From contig NZ_JABMLE010000001.1 of assembly GCF_013205025.1 (NCBI RefSeq), positions 310,001 to 374,000 on the forward strand: a stretch of DNA of 64,000 nucleotides, read 5' to 3'. A program made the position numbers and the translations under genes. The stretch comes from Rathayibacter sp. VKM Ac-2857 (lineage in GTDB: Bacteria; Actinomycetota; Actinomycetes; Actinomycetales; Microbacteriaceae). The notes beneath the pieces were generated by a model. That model did not search any database. It was not told where the DNA came from and worked only from the letters and a program-made list of their open reading frames with translations. The first letter of the stretch is position 1; each line of letters opens with the position of its first letter. This document shows, one piece after another, positions 34,878 to 44,918 of the stretch.

Positions 34878-35546
34878 TCAGGCCACGAGCCCGTTCTCGT
34901 AGGCGTAGACGACCAGCTGCACCCGATCACGCAGCCCCAGCTTGCCGAGCGTCCGGCTGATGTGCGTCTTGACCGTCGCCTCGCTGAGGAACTCCGCCCG
35001 CGCGATCTCGGTGTTGCTGAGGCCCCGGGCGGCGAGGTGGAAGATCTCGCGCTCGCGGTCGGTCAGCGTGCCGAACGCGGCCGGCGTCTCGCGGCCGCTC
35101 CCCGGCGCGCCGAAGTGCTCGAACAGCTCGCGGGTCGCGGAGGCGGCGACCACCGCGGTGCCGGCGTGCACCGTGCGCACGGAGGCGAGCAGGAACCCCG
35201 GCTCGGTGTCCTTGAGCAGGAAGCCGCTCGCCCCGGCGCGGATCGCGCGGGCGGCCGCCTCGTCCAGGTCGAACGTCGTGAGCACCAGGATGCGCGGCGG
35301 CTCCACGCCCTTCTCGGCGGCGTCGGCGAGGATCCGCCGCGTCGACTCGATGCCGTCGACGCCCGGCATCCGGATGTCCATCAGCACCACGTCCGGAGCC
35401 AGCCGGCCCACGACCTCCGCGCCCTCCGCGCCGTCGGACGCCTCGCCGACCACCTCGAGGTCCGGCTGGGAGCTCAGCAGCATGCGGATGCCGGCGCGGA
35501 AGAGCGCCTGGTCGTCGACGAGGACGAGGCGGATGGTGTCGGTCAT
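34878..35546 (-). CDS. NarL/FixJ-family response regulator
   Basis: A 222-aa regulator. The receiver domain has DD at 11-12, phospho-acceptor Asp57 in VVLMDIRMPG, Thr in VLTTFD and Lys in FLLKDTEPG. The C-terminal LuxR-type HTH reads LTDREREIFHLAARGLSNTEIA, then SEATVKTHISRTLGKL. ATG 35546 overlaps the kinase stop by 4 bp. Target genes unknown; no transporter or exporter gene is adjacent. Confidence 0.95.
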   Translation of the reverse strand: MTDTIRLVLVDDQALFRAGIRMLLSSQPDLEVVGEASDGAEGAEVVGRLAPDVVLMDIRMPGVDGIESTRRILADAAEKGVEPPRILVLTTFDLDEAAARAIRAGASGFLLKDTEPGFLLASVRTVHAGTAVVAASATRELFEHFGAPGSGRETPAAFGTLTDREREIFHLAARGLSNTEIARAEFLSEATVKTHISRTLGKLGLRDRVQLVVYAYENGLVA

Positions 35547-37276
35547 GCGGGGTGGCCTCCAGAGGCGACGGGCAGGGCGGGCGAAGAGGGGGCGGGCAGG
35601 CGCGCGTCGACCACGAAGTCGTCGCCCTCGGGGCCGGCGCGGAGCACGCCGCCGACGAGCGCGGCGCGCTCGCGCATCCCGACGAGGCCGTGCCCCTCCC
35701 CGGGCACGCGAGCGGCGGCCTCGGCGTCGGCGCAGCGCGCGTTGCGGACGGTGAGGACGATCTCGCCGGACTCGCGGCGGAGCGCGACGTCGAGCGGGGA
35801 GCCGGGACGGCCGTGCCGGAGCGCGTTCGTCGTCGCCTCCTGAGCGATGCGGTAGAGCGCGAGGCCGATGCCGCGCGGCACGGTCTCGAGGTCGACCTCG
35901 AGCTCGGAGCGCAGCTGGGTCCCGGCGCCCGAGACGCTCTCGAGCAGCGCCGGCAGGTCGCGAGCCTCGGGCTGCGGGCCGTCGCTCTGGCTGTGCCGCA
36001 GCTGCGCGAGGAGGACGCGGACGTCGCCGAGCGCGTCGCGGGCGACCGAGGAGATGGTGAGCAGGGCGGCGTCGGTCTGCTCCGGGCTCGATGCGCCGAG
36101 GTAGCGGGCGCCATCCGCCTGCGCGATCACGACGGCGAGCGAGTGCGCCACGACGTCGTGCATGTCCCGCGCGATGCGGTTGCGCTCCTCGACGGTGTCC
36201 AGCTCGCGCTGCGCCGCCGCGCGCTCGCGCTCGGCCTCGGCACGGAGGGTCTGGCCCTCACGCGCCCGCCGGACGGAGCGGGAGAGCAGGCCGACCGTCC
36301 AGGAGAGGCCGAGCGTGGCGAGGATCCCGCCGAACACGGCTCCCCCGGTCAGGATCGGCGACGTGGTGTTCGCGATCAGCCCGAAGATCAGGACGAGGTA
36401 GACGACGGCCACGACCGCGCCGAGCACCGCCGAGACCGCTCCGGCCGCGCGCACCCGGCGTCGCTCGGAGGCGCCGGTGCCGAAGAGCACCGCGAGGATC
36501 GCGAGGTCGGCCGGCCCGGGCGCCAGTCCGAGACCCATCTGCAGCAGCGCCCCGCCCCAGGCGATCGCGAGGGCGAGGGCCGGCGCCCGGCGGTGCAGCA
36601 CGAGCGCTACGGCCAGCACCCCGCCGACGACCGGCTGGAGCGACCCCGCCGGACCGGCGAACGGCACCGTGGAGATCAGGAGCAGCAGCAGCGCCTGCCA
36701 GCCGGCACTGCCGACGGCGAAGCCGTCCTGCGGTCCGGCGACCCGCACCAGCAGGGCGTCGATGCGGTCGTCCGGCCCGACCGGCCGGCGGAGGCCGCCT
36801 CGCCAGGCGAGCACCTCGGCGCCGGCGAGGACACCGGCCGTCACGAGGGCGGTGACGGCGCGCACGAGGAGCACCTCGTCCGCGCTCGCGTCCTGCGGGA
36901 GCAGCTGCTCGGTCGCGGTCAGCGCCGCGACGATCCCCGCGATCCCGGCGAGGACCAGCGCCCCGACCAGGGCCAGCGAGCGCGTCCACGGACCGAGCCG
37001 CCGGGCGGTCGACCAGAGCACGACCAGCCCCACGAGCACGCCGTCGATCGGAACGCCGAGGACCGGGATGCCTCCGCCGACGATCGCGCCGACGGCGACC
37101 AGCGACGGGGCGAGGGCCGGGAGGAACGCCGCGACGGCCAGGCCGAGCGCGATCAGCAGACCACCGCTGAGGTTCTCCGGCGCGGTGATCCCGGCGGCGC
37201 CCAGCGCGAGCTGGAGGACGGCGAGCAGCGCTCCGGCGATCGGGAGCGTCGCGGGACGGTCCAGGAGCGCACGCAT
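35543..37276 (-). CDS. Membrane sensor histidine kinase (HisKA_3/NarX-like)
   Basis: A 577-aa kinase. The N-terminal 330 residues form about ten hydrophobic spans with no large outside domain, suggesting sensing in the membrane. A coiled linker (EGQTLRAEAERERAAAQREL) leads to the HisKA_3 domain with phospho-acceptor His373 in RIARDMHDVVAHSLAVV. The HATPase_c has the N box QEATTNALRHG and a G box GEGHGLVGMRERAALVGG. Start ATG 37276. It forms an overlapping pair with the response regulator downstream. Confidence 0.93.
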   Translation of the reverse strand: MRALLDRPATLPIAGALLAVLQLALGAAGITAPENLSGGLLIALGLAVAAFLPALAPSLVAVGAIVGGGIPVLGVPIDGVLVGLVVLWSTARRLGPWTRSLALVGALVLAGIAGIVAALTATEQLLPQDASADEVLLVRAVTALVTAGVLAGAEVLAWRGGLRRPVGPDDRIDALLVRVAGPQDGFAVGSAGWQALLLLLISTVPFAGPAGSLQPVVGGVLAVALVLHRRAPALALAIAWGGALLQMGLGLAPGPADLAILAVLFGTGASERRRVRAAGAVSAVLGAVVAVVYLVLIFGLIANTTSPILTGGAVFGGILATLGLSWTVGLLSRSVRRAREGQTLRAEAERERAAAQRELDTVEERNRIARDMHDVVAHSLAVVIAQADGARYLGASSPEQTDAALLTISSVARDALGDVRVLLAQLRHSQSDGPQPEARDLPALLESVSGAGTQLRSELEVDLETVPRGIGLALYRIAQEATTNALRHGRPGSPLDVALRRESGEIVLTVRNARCADAEAAARVPGEGHGLVGMRERAALVGGVLRAGPEGDDFVVDARLPAPSSPALPVASGGHPA

Positions 37277-37370
37277 GGATCCCACGCTACGCGGCGGTGC
37301 GGCCGGCGGCGTCGTCCGGGAGAGTGACCGCGGTCCCCCTGCCGGTGCGGCGCCCGGAGTCACCGGAGGC

Positions 37371-38282
37371 TCAGAAGCCGAGGCGGCCCAGCAGCTTCGG
37401 GTCGCGCTGCCACTCCTTGGCGACCTTCACCCGGATCGAGAGGAAGACGCGCCGGCCGAGCAGCCGCTCGATCTGCTCGCGCGACACCGCGCCCACCTCG
37501 CGCAGGCGCTGACCGCCCTTGCCGATGATGATGCCCTTCTGGCTGTCGCGCTCGACGAAGACGTTCGCGTAGATGTCGATGAAGGAGCCGTCCTCGCGCT
37601 CGACCATGTCGTCGAGCGTCACGGCGAGCGAGTGCGGCAGTTCGTCCGAGACGCCCTCGAGCGCGGCCTCGCGGATGAACTCCGCGATGCGCGAGCCGGT
37701 GTCCTCGTCGGTCACGGCCTCCTCGGGGTAGAGCGCCGGCGAGACGGGCATCAGGCGCAGCAGCTCGACCGCGAGCACGTCGAGCTGCTCCTCGGTGACC
37801 GCCGAGATCGGCACGATCGTGTCCCACTCGCGCAGCTCGGAGACGGCGAGCAGCTGCTTCGCGACGGACTTCTTCGAGGAGAGGTCGACCTTGGACACGA
37901 TCGCGACCTTGCGGGCGCGCGGGAAGGACTCGAGCTGCTCGTTGATGAAGCGGTCGCCGGGGCCGATCGGCTCGTCGGCCGGGAAGAGCATCCCGATCAC
38001 GTCGACGTCGCCGAGCGTCGAGGTGACGAGGGAGTTGAGCCGCTCGCCGAGCAGGGTGCGCGGGCGGTGGATGCCCGGGGTGTCCACCACGATCAGCTGA
38101 CCGTCGGGGCGGTGCACGATGCCGCGGATGGCGCGGCGGGTGGTCTGCGGCTTCGAGCTGGTGATGGCGATCTTCTCGCCGACCAGCGCGTTCGTCAGGG
38201 TCGACTTGCCCACGTTCGGGCGGCCGACGAACGACACGAAGCCCGCCCGGTAGGGAGTGCTGGGGGTGCTCTGGTCGGTCAT
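37371..38282 (-). CDS. era: GTPase Era
   Basis: A 303-aa GTPase needed for 30S ribosome assembly. G1 GRPNVGKST (20-28), G3 VDTPG, G4 SKVD (Ser in place of the usual Asn), and the C-terminal KH domain IIIGKGGQRLREVG, which binds the 16S rRNA 3' end. It overlaps the CNNM-type gene by 4 bp and ends the hrcA-to-era gene group. The SKVD variant still supplies Lys and Asp of the guanine-specificity motif. Confidence 0.96.
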   Translation of the reverse strand: MTDQSTPSTPYRAGFVSFVGRPNVGKSTLTNALVGEKIAITSSKPQTTRRAIRGIVHRPDGQLIVVDTPGIHRPRTLLGERLNSLVTSTLGDVDVIGMLFPADEPIGPGDRFINEQLESFPRARKVAIVSKVDLSSKKSVAKQLLAVSELREWDTIVPISAVTEEQLDVLAVELLRLMPVSPALYPEEAVTDEDTGSRIAEFIREAALEGVSDELPHSLAVTLDDMVEREDGSFIDIYANVFVERDSQKGIIIGKGGQRLREVGAVSREQIERLLGRRVFLSIRVKVAKEWQRDPKLLGRLGF

Positions 38283-39607
38283 CGTGCGTCCTCGTCCTGG
38301 TGGTCTGTCTCCGCGACGACCGCAACCGGTCCGGTGCTGGTCTCGCCTGAGGGATCGTAGTCGGGATCGCGCCGCACGATGACGGTCGAGATGGTGCCGC
38401 GGCGGGGATCCGCCTGCTCTGCCTCGAGGATCACCCCGTCGATCCGGGCGGTCGCACCGCGCTCGGGCAGGCGGCCGTAGGCCTTGGTGAGCAGTCCGCC
38501 GACCGAGTCGACGTCGTCGTCCTCGAGCTCGAGGTCGAACAGCTCGCCCAGCTCGTCGACGGGCAGTCGCGCCGAGACGCGGTAGACGCCCGGCTCGGTC
38601 TCCTCGAACAGGTCGACCTCGCGGTCGTACTCGTCCGAGATGTCGCCGACCAGCTCCTCGATCAGGTCCTCGAGCGTGACGAGTCCGGCGATGCCGCCGT
38701 ACTCGTCCACCACCATCGCGAGGTGGTTGGACTCGAGTTGCATCTGTCGCAGCAGCTCGTCGGCCTTCTTCGACTCCGGCACGAACAGTGCCGGGCGGGC
38801 GAGGTCGGCCGCGGAGTCGTCGTCGTCCGGGCGCTCGTAGGTGTGCCGGGCCACGTCCCGGAGGTAGAGCACGCCGAGCACGTCGTCGACGCCGTCGCCG
38901 ATGACGGGCAGGCGCGAGATGCCCCGGCTGAGCAGCAGGCCCATGCCGGCGCCGACCGAAGCACCCGCCTCGATCGTCACCATGTCGGTCCGCGGCACCA
39001 TCACCTCGCGCACCAGGGTGTCGTTGAACTCGAAGATCGAGTGGATGAGCTCGCGGTCGTCCTGCTCGAGGACGGACTGCTCGGTCGCCTCGTCGACCAT
39101 GCTCAGCAGTTGCTCCTCGGAGGAGAAGCCGGCCGAGCGGCCGGTGCCCGGAGTGACCCGGTTGCCCAGCGCGACGAGGCCGTGCGCGACCGGACCGAGC
39201 GCGACCCGCAGCACGTGCACGAGCGAGGCGCTGGAGCCGAGCACGGCGCGGGCGTGGGCGCGACCGACGCTGCGCGGGCTCGAGCCGACGAGCACGAACG
39301 ACACGGCCGCCATGATCAGGATCGCGAGCAGGAGCGCCAGCCAGAGCGCGTCGACCACGACGACGAGCACGGTGGTGACGAAGACGGCGGCCGTGGTCTC
39401 CGCCGCGATCCGGGTGAAGTTGACGACGTTGACGTGCGCGCTCATGTCGCCGGCGATGGCCCGCAGGGCGCGGGAGCTGCGCGAGTGGTTCGCCATCTCG
39501 AGGACGTCGCTGCGCGAGAGCACGCCGAGCGCGGCGTCGGTGGCGGCGAGCCAGCCGCCGAGGGCGACGAGGCCGAGTGCCGCGAGGAGGAGCTGGACGG
39601 TGAGCAC
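38279..39607 (-). CDS. CNNM/CorC-type (hemolysin family) membrane protein
   Basis: A 442-aa protein. DUF21 region with about four spans (1-150), then two CBS domains (VMVPRTDMVTIEAGASV; KADELLRQMQLESNHLAMVVDEYGGIAGLVTLEDLIEE split across the pair), then a CorC/HlyC C-terminal domain (RVSARLPVDELGELFDLEL). The family takes part in Mg2+/Co2+ homeostasis. Start GTG 39607. It sits between ybeY (7 bp) and era (4-bp overlap). Confidence 0.92.
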   Translation of the reverse strand: MLTVQLLLAALGLVALGGWLAATDAALGVLSRSDVLEMANHSRSSRALRAIAGDMSAHVNVVNFTRIAAETTAAVFVTTVLVVVVDALWLALLLAILIMAAVSFVLVGSSPRSVGRAHARAVLGSSASLVHVLRVALGPVAHGLVALGNRVTPGTGRSAGFSSEEQLLSMVDEATEQSVLEQDDRELIHSIFEFNDTLVREVMVPRTDMVTIEAGASVGAGMGLLLSRGISRLPVIGDGVDDVLGVLYLRDVARHTYERPDDDDSAADLARPALFVPESKKADELLRQMQLESNHLAMVVDEYGGIAGLVTLEDLIEELVGDISDEYDREVDLFEETEPGVYRVSARLPVDELGELFDLELEDDDVDSVGGLLTKAYGRLPERGATARIDGVILEAEQADPRRGTISTVIVRRDPDYDPSGETSTGPVAVVAETDHQDEDAR

Positions 39608-39614
39608 GCCGGGC

Positions 39615-40076
39615 CTAGCGGCGTCGCTCGCTGATGTGGAACCCGACGAGGATGTCGCGCTGGATGCCGAACATCTCGCGCTCCTCCTCCGGCTCCGCGT
39701 GGTCGAAGCCGAGCAGGTGCAGCAGCCCGTGCGCGGTCAGCAGCAGCAGCTCGTCGAGCACGGAGTGGCCGGCCGCCTCCGCCTGGGTCTGCGCCACCTG
39801 CGGGCACAGCACGATGTCGCCGAGCAGGCCGGCCGGGGTCTGCTCGTCCTCGGTGCCGGGGCGCAGCTCGTCCATCGGGAAGCTCAGCACGTCGGTGGGG
39901 CCGGGCTCGTCCATCCACTGCACGTGCAGCTGCTCCATCGCACCCTCGTCGACCAGCACGATCGCGAGCTCGGCGTCGGGGTGCACGTGCAGCGAGTCGA
40001 GCGCGTAGCCCGCGAGGCGCAGCAGGGTCGCCTCGTCCACGGGGATGCTCGACTCGTTGTTGATCTCGATGCTCAC
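39615..40076 (-). CDS. ybeY: rRNA maturation endoribonuclease YbeY
   Basis: A 153-aa zinc-dependent RNase for 16S rRNA 3'-end maturation and ribosome quality control. The metal site is HGLLHLLGFDH, matching H-G-x-L-H-L-x-G-x-D-H, and TDVLSFPMDE is also conserved. It is placed between phoH and the CNNM gene, the usual order in actinobacteria. Confidence 0.96.
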   Translation of the reverse strand: MSIEINNESSIPVDEATLLRLAGYALDSLHVHPDAELAIVLVDEGAMEQLHVQWMDEPGPTDVLSFPMDELRPGTEDEQTPAGLLGDIVLCPQVAQTQAEAAGHSVLDELLLLTAHGLLHLLGFDHAEPEEEREMFGIQRDILVGFHISERRR

Positions 40077-40145
40077 GGGGTGCGGGGTTCCTTCGGTCGG
40101 GAGGGTGCTCGGCGGGAGGGGCGGAGGGCGGGGCGGGTGCCGTGC

Positions 40146-41312
40146 TCAGGCGCGCGGGCGCTTGGGCTGAGCGTCGCCGGTCGAGCGGGTGGCCGCCCGG
40201 CGCTCGGCGCGGGCCGCGAACTCGCGGGCCTGCTCGCGCTCGAAGCTCTGCGCCTGCTTCTGCTGGTCGTACTCGGTGTAGGCGTCCACGATCCGGCCGA
40301 CGAGGCTGTGGCGGACCACGTCCTCGCTGGTCAGCCGGGCGAAGTGGATGTCGTCGATGTCGTCGAGCACCCGGGTCACCAGGCGGAGTCCGCTGGAGCC
40401 GGCGGGCAGGTCGACCTGCGTGATGTCGCCCGTGATCACCATCTTCGAGCCGAAGCCCAGACGGGTCAGGAACATCTTCATCTGCTCCGGTGTCGTGTTC
40501 TGCGCCTCGTCGAGCACGACGAACGAGGAGTTCAGCGTGCGGCCGCGCATGTACGCCAGGGGAGCGACCTCGATCGTGCCCGCCGCGAGCAGCTTCGGCA
40601 CGATCTCCGGGTCCATCATCTCGTTCAGCGCGTCGTAGAGCGGGCGCAGGTACGGGTCGATCTTGTCGGTGAGCGAGCCGGGCAGGTAGCCGAGCCGCTC
40701 CCCCGCCTCGACCGCGGGGCGGGTCAGGATGATCCGCTCGACCTCCTTGCGCTGCAGGGACTGCACAGCCTTGGCCATCGCGAGATAGGTCTTGCCGGTG
40801 CCGGCCGGGCCGATTCCGAAGACGATCGTGTTCTGGTCGACGGCGTCGACGTACTCGCGCTGCCCCAGGGTCTTCGGGCGGATGCTCTTCCCGCGCGCCG
40901 TGAGGATCGCCTGGCCGAACGCGTCCGCGGGACGCACCGGCCCGCCGTTCTCGAGGATGCGCGCGGACTCGCGCACGCCCTCCGGGTCGAGGTCGTGGCC
41001 GCCTGCCGTCATGAGCACCAGTTCTTCCACCAGGCGCGCCGCCGCGGCGACGGGGGCGCCCTCGCCGTCGAGGGTCACCTCGTTGCCGCGCACGTGCACC
41101 CGGACGTCGGGGAATCGCGATTCGACCGCTCGGATGAGGCGGTCCTGGGGGCCGAGGAGGCGCACCATGGCGACTCCGTCGACGGCGATGACGCGGTGCG
41201 TCCCGCCGGTGGTGCCGTCAGCAGGGGGCTGCGGGGTCGTCGGCTCCGCGGAGCCGGATCGAGTGGGGTTCGGGCTCGCGGAGCCGTCGCCTGCGTGATC
41301 AACCGGTGGCAA
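40146..41312 (-). CDS. phoH: PhoH-like ATPase
   Basis: A 388-aa P-loop protein, with Walker A FGIGPAGTGKTYLAM, RPAVEAGERLGYLPG and Walker B FVVLDEAQNTT. A KH-like N-terminal domain (about 40-110) is present. The family couples ATP hydrolysis to RNA handling and is regularly beside ybeY. TTG 41312 is the likely start because GGAAGG lies 5-6 nt upstream; this start overlaps the HIT gene by 14 bp. A basic Arg-rich tail closes the protein. Confidence 0.92.
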   Translation of the reverse strand: MPPVDHAGDGSASPNPTRSGSAEPTTPQPPADGTTGGTHRVIAVDGVAMVRLLGPQDRLIRAVESRFPDVRVHVRGNEVTLDGEGAPVAAAARLVEELVLMTAGGHDLDPEGVRESARILENGGPVRPADAFGQAILTARGKSIRPKTLGQREYVDAVDQNTIVFGIGPAGTGKTYLAMAKAVQSLQRKEVERIILTRPAVEAGERLGYLPGSLTDKIDPYLRPLYDALNEMMDPEIVPKLLAAGTIEVAPLAYMRGRTLNSSFVVLDEAQNTTPEQMKMFLTRLGFGSKMVITGDITQVDLPAGSSGLRLVTRVLDDIDDIHFARLTSEDVVRHSLVGRIVDAYTEYDQQKQAQSFEREQAREFAARAERRAATRSTGDAQPKRPRA

Positions 41313-41649
41313 GGGAGCCTTCCGTCAGGTGGCCGCCCAGGACGTGGGCGTGGACGTGGAACACGGTCTGACCGGCCTCTTCGCCGGAGTTGAAGACGAG
41401 CCGGAACTGGCCGTTGCTGTGCGCGTCGGCGAGCGTCTGCGCGACCAGGGCGATCTCGGCCAGCAGGGCGGGGTCGCCCGCGGCGAGCTCGGCGACGTTC
41501 GCGAAATCCTGCGTCTTCGGGAAGATCAGCAGGTGGACGGGGGCCTTCGGCGCGATGTCCTGGATCGCGAGGATCCGCTCGTTCTCGAACACCACGTCGG
41601 CGGGGATCTCGCCGCGGACGATGCGCGTGAAGACAGTGGGCTCGGTCAT
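41299..41649 (-). CDS. HIT-family (HINT-like) nucleotide hydrolase
   Basis: A 116-aa protein ending in the histidine triad HVHAHVLGG. N-terminal FTRIVRGEIPADVVFENE is typical of HINT proteins, which hydrolyse nucleoside phosphoramidates such as AMP-lysine. It overlaps phoH at its end and follows rsmE after about 70 bp. Confidence 0.94.
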   Translation of the reverse strand: MTEPTVFTRIVRGEIPADVVFENERILAIQDIAPKAPVHLLIFPKTQDFANVAELAAGDPALLAEIALVAQTLADAHSNGQFRLVFNSGEEAGQTVFHVHAHVLGGHLTEGSLATG

Positions 41650-41719
41650 GCGTCCATCTTAAACGCGGCGGCGACCCGGGCGGGGCCGCGTTCGCCCAGG
41701 GCGCGCGGATCGGCGGGGA

Positions 41720-42454
41720 TCACCAGCGGCCGAGACGGGCCGAGAGCACGGCGATCGCGGCCGGGCCGGCGGTCGAGGTGCGCAGGACGGAGTCGCCGAG
41801 CGCGACGGCCTCGGCGCCCGCGTCGGCCAGCGCGCGCAGCTCCTCCGCCGCGATGCCGCCCTCGGGGCCGACGACGAGCACGAGGTCGCGCCCGTCCGGC
41901 TCGATCGCGGTGAGGCGCGCCTCGGCCGAGGGCTCGAGGACGAGCACGCGCGCCGTCCCGGCCCGCTCCACCAGGGCGCGCAGACCGACGACCGCCGACA
42001 CCTCCGGCACCCGGGCGCGGAGCGACTGCTTGCTCGCCTCGCGGACGATGCTGCGCCAGCGCTCGCGGCCCTTCTCCTCCTTGACGCCCGACCAGCGCGA
42101 CACGGAGCGGGCGGCCTGCCACGGCACCACCTCGTCGACGCCCAGCTCGGTGGCGGCCTGGATCGCCAGCTCGTCGCGGTCGCCCTTGGCGAGCGCCTGC
42201 ACGAGCACGAGCCGGGGACTCGGCGCGGGCACCTCCTCGACCGAGACGACCCCGAGGACGACCCGCGACGCCTCCGCGCTCTCGACGACGGCGACCGCCA
42301 CCCGGCCGCGCCCGTCGCCGATGCGCACGCTCTCGCCCGCGCGGATCCGGCTCACGGTCGCGAGGTGGCGCGCCTCGGCGCCGGAGAGCTCCAGCCGCCC
42401 GCCGGCGACGAAGTCCCCGGAGTCGAGCGACTCGTCGATGTAGTGGTGCGCCAC
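41720..42454 (-). CDS. rsmE: 16S rRNA (uracil1498-N3)-methyltransferase
   Basis: A 244-aa SPOUT-fold enzyme. An N-terminal PUA-like domain (LELSGAEARHLATVSRIRAGESVRI split at about 45) is followed by the catalytic part with VGPEGGIAAEEL and LGDSVLRTSTAGPAA, the knot that binds SAM. It methylates U1498 in the decoding centre. Start GTG 42454 lies 11 bp after dnaJ, so it is in the same operon. Confidence 0.93.
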   Translation of the reverse strand: MAHHYIDESLDSGDFVAGGRLELSGAEARHLATVSRIRAGESVRIGDGRGRVAVAVVESAEASRVVLGVVSVEEVPAPSPRLVLVQALAKGDRDELAIQAATELGVDEVVPWQAARSVSRWSGVKEEKGRERWRSIVREASKQSLRARVPEVSAVVGLRALVERAGTARVLVLEPSAEARLTAIEPDGRDLVLVVGPEGGIAAEELRALADAGAEAVALGDSVLRTSTAGPAAIAVLSARLGRW

Positions 42455-42465
42455 GCCGGCTCCGG

Positions 42466-43578
42466 TCAGCCCAGGAAGCGGTCGCGGAGCTTGGAGAACA
42501 GCCCCTGCTGGAAGTGCGTCAGCGCCGGCTTCTGCGGCTTGTAGTGCTTGGCGAACTCCTGGACGAGCTCGCGCTCGCGGTGCCCGAGCTTGGTGGGGGT
42601 GACCACCTGGATGCCGACGCGGAGGTCGCCGCGGCCGTTGCCGCGCAGCTTGGTGACGCCGCGGCCCTTGATCGTGACGATCTCGGTGCTCTGCGTGCCG
42701 GGCTTGACCTCGATCTCGATGTCGCCGTCGAGCGCCGCGAGGGTCGTCGTCGAGCCGAGGATCGCGTCCGTCATCTGCACCTCGAGGGTGCAGAGCAGGT
42801 CGTCGCCGTTGCGGCTGAAGATGTCGTGGTGCTTGACCTTGATCTCGAGGTAGAGGTCGCCGCTGGGTCCGCCGGCCGGGCCGACCTCGCCGCTGCCGGG
42901 CATCTGCAGCCGGAGGCCCGTGTCGACGCCCGCGGGGACGTCGACGGGGATGGTCCGGCGCGCGCGCACGCGGCCCTGACCCTGGCAGGTGGAGCACGGA
43001 GTGGCGATGACGGTGCCGTAGCCGCGGCAGGTGCCGCAGGGGCTGGCCGTCATCACGTTGCCGAGCAGCGAGCGGACGGTGCGCTGGATCTGGCCGGAGC
43101 CGTGGCAGATGTCGCAGGTGACCGGGGAGGTGCCGGGCTGGCAGCACGAGCCCTGACAGGTCTCGCAGAGCACGGCCGTGTCGACCTCGAGGTCGCGGTG
43201 CGTGCCGAAGATGACCTCGTCGAGCGAGACCTCGACGCGCAGCAGCGCGTCCTGACCGCGCTCCCGGCGCGACCGCGGGCCGCGCGAGGAGCCCTGCGCG
43301 CCCTGGCCGAAGAAGGTCTCGAAGATGTCGCCGAAGCCGCCGAAGCCCTGCCCGCCCCCGCCGGGGAAGCCGTCCTGCGGTCCGCGGTCGTACTGCTGGC
43401 GCTGCTGGGCGTCGCTCAGGACGTCGTAGGCGTGCGTGACGAGCTTGAAGCGCTCGGACGCGTCCGCGCTCGGGTTGACGTCGGGGTGCAGCTCGCGCGC
43501 GAGCCGGCGGTACGCCTTCTTGATCTCGTCGGCGGAGGCGTCGCGGTCGACGCCGAGGACTTCGTAGTGATCGGCCAC
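42466..43578 (-). CDS. dnaJ: Chaperone DnaJ
   Basis: A 370-aa co-chaperone of DnaK. J domain with HPD in [13 protein letters not shown]; a Gly/Phe-rich linker ([20 protein letters not shown]) at about 70-90; four zinc-binding repeats [24 protein letters not shown] and CSTCQGQG, the first degenerate at its last Gly (CETCQGSCC); and the C-terminal substrate domains. Adjacent to hrcA rather than dnaK, so this is the second, HrcA-coupled DnaJ typical of actinobacteria. Confidence 0.95.
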   Translation of the reverse strand: MADHYEVLGVDRDASADEIKKAYRRLARELHPDVNPSADASERFKLVTHAYDVLSDAQQRQQYDRGPQDGFPGGGGQGFGGFGDIFETFFGQGAQGSSRGPRSRRERGQDALLRVEVSLDEVIFGTHRDLEVDTAVLCETCQGSCCQPGTSPVTCDICHGSGQIQRTVRSLLGNVMTASPCGTCRGYGTVIATPCSTCQGQGRVRARRTIPVDVPAGVDTGLRLQMPGSGEVGPAGGPSGDLYLEIKVKHHDIFSRNGDDLLCTLEVQMTDAILGSTTTLAALDGDIEIEVKPGTQSTEIVTIKGRGVTKLRGNGRGDLRVGIQVVTPTKLGHRERELVQEFAKHYKPQKPALTHFQQGLFSKLRDRFLG

Positions 43579-43666
43579 AGGGGGCTTCGTCCTTCGTTCG
43601 TGGTCGGTGCGCCGGGCGCGGCGGACCTGTCGGGAGCCGGGGTTCCGGCGAGGGTCTGGAAGAGGG

Positions 43667-44689
43667 TCATTCCTCGCCGAGGAGGCGGGAGAGGTAGCGG
43701 GCGACGGCGCGGACCGCCGCGATGTTGCCGGAGTAGTCCATCCTGATCGGTCCGAGGACCCCCAGGCGCGAGACCTGGCCGCCGGCCGTGTTGTAGCCGC
43801 TGGTGAGGACGGAGGTCTCCTGCAGGCCGAACGGCGCGTTCTCGCGGCCGATGCGGACCGAGATGCCGCGCGGGTCCGGCACCATCTCGGCGAAGAGGCG
43901 CAGCAGCTCCACCTGCTCCTCGATCGCCTCGAGAACGGGGTAGATGCTGCCGGAGAAGTCCTCCTCGGTGCGCACGAGGTTCGCGGCGCCCGCCATCACC
44001 AGGCGGTCCTGCCGGTTCGCGCCGACCTGCTCGAGCAGGGTCTGCACGATCGGGTCGACGACGTCGCGGCGCTCGGGGCTGAACTGGTCGGTCGCGCTCT
44101 GCAGCGTCTCGGCCGCGGCCGCGAGACCCAGCCCGAGGACGGCGGTGTTGAGCTTGGCCCGGATCTCGCCGAGCAGCAGCTCGTCGACGTCCTCGGGCGT
44201 CTCGAGCACGCGCTGGTCGACGCGGCCGGTGTCGGTGATCAGCACGGACAGCAGCCGGCGCGGGGCGAGCGCGACCAGCTCGACGTGCCGGATGCGCGCC
44301 GCGCCGAAGGACGGGTACTGCACGAGGGCGACGCTGTTGGTGAGCTGCGAGAGCAGCCGGACCGTGCGGACGAGCACCTCGTCGAGGTCGGGGCTCTGGC
44401 CGAGGAAGGTCTCGATCGCCTGCCGCTGCGCCGCGGTCAGCGGGCGCAGGTCGGTCAGCTGGTCGACGAAGAGGCGGTAGCCCTTGTCGGTGGGGACGCG
44501 GCCGGAGGAGGTGTGCGGGGCCGCGATCAGCTCCTCCTCCTCGAGCTGCGCCATCTCGTTGCGGATGGTCGCGGCGGACACGCCGAACGCGTGGCGCTCG
44601 ACGATCGACTTGGAGCCGACCGGCTCGCGGTTCGCGACGTAGTCCTGCACGATCACGCGCAGGACCTGGAGACCGCGCTCCGTCACCAT
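43667..44689 (-). CDS. hrcA: Heat-inducible transcription repressor HrcA
   Basis: A 340-aa repressor that binds CIRCE and releases it on heat shock. The N-terminal winged helix reads [29 protein letters not shown], and [15 protein letters not shown] follows. ATG 44689 was chosen because the frame upstream crosses CIRCE. A perfect CIRCE and a TATGAT -10 lie 75-100 bp upstream, so the gene represses itself and, through it, dnaJ and probably the genes behind. Confidence 0.95.
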   Translation of the reverse strand: MVTERGLQVLRVIVQDYVANREPVGSKSIVERHAFGVSAATIRNEMAQLEEEELIAAPHTSSGRVPTDKGYRLFVDQLTDLRPLTAAQRQAIETFLGQSPDLDEVLVRTVRLLSQLTNSVALVQYPSFGAARIRHVELVALAPRRLLSVLITDTGRVDQRVLETPEDVDELLLGEIRAKLNTAVLGLGLAAAAETLQSATDQFSPERRDVVDPIVQTLLEQVGANRQDRLVMAGAANLVRTEEDFSGSIYPVLEAIEEQVELLRLFAEMVPDPRGISVRIGRENAPFGLQETSVLTSGYNTAGGQVSRLGVLGPIRMDYSGNIAAVRAVARYLSRLLGEE

Positions 44690-44761
44690 ACGACCGACCT
44701 CCCGCCGGACTCCGGGTGCCTCGCGGCACGACCACCTCGGCGCCGTGGCGCCGCGCGGAGC

Positions 44762-44788
44762 TTGGCACTCCGCGAGATTGAGTGCCAA
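44762..44788. promoter_or_regulatory. CIRCE operator with hrcA promoter
   Basis: TTGGCACTC-N9-GAGTGCCAA, a perfect 9-bp inverted repeat of the HrcA operator. A -10 TATGAT lies on the minus strand at 44788-44793, touching the operator, so HrcA bound here would block hrcA-dnaJ transcription. Confidence 0.93.
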
Positions 44789-44918
44789 TCATAACCGCGC
44801 AGGAGGAAGGAGGGCTGGGCTTGCCCGGATCGCCTCCCGGTGCGGCTGCGTCTCTGCCACGATGGACGCCGAGCGCCCGGGGTCGCCCGACGCGCCGATT
44901 CCTGAGACGGAGATCACC

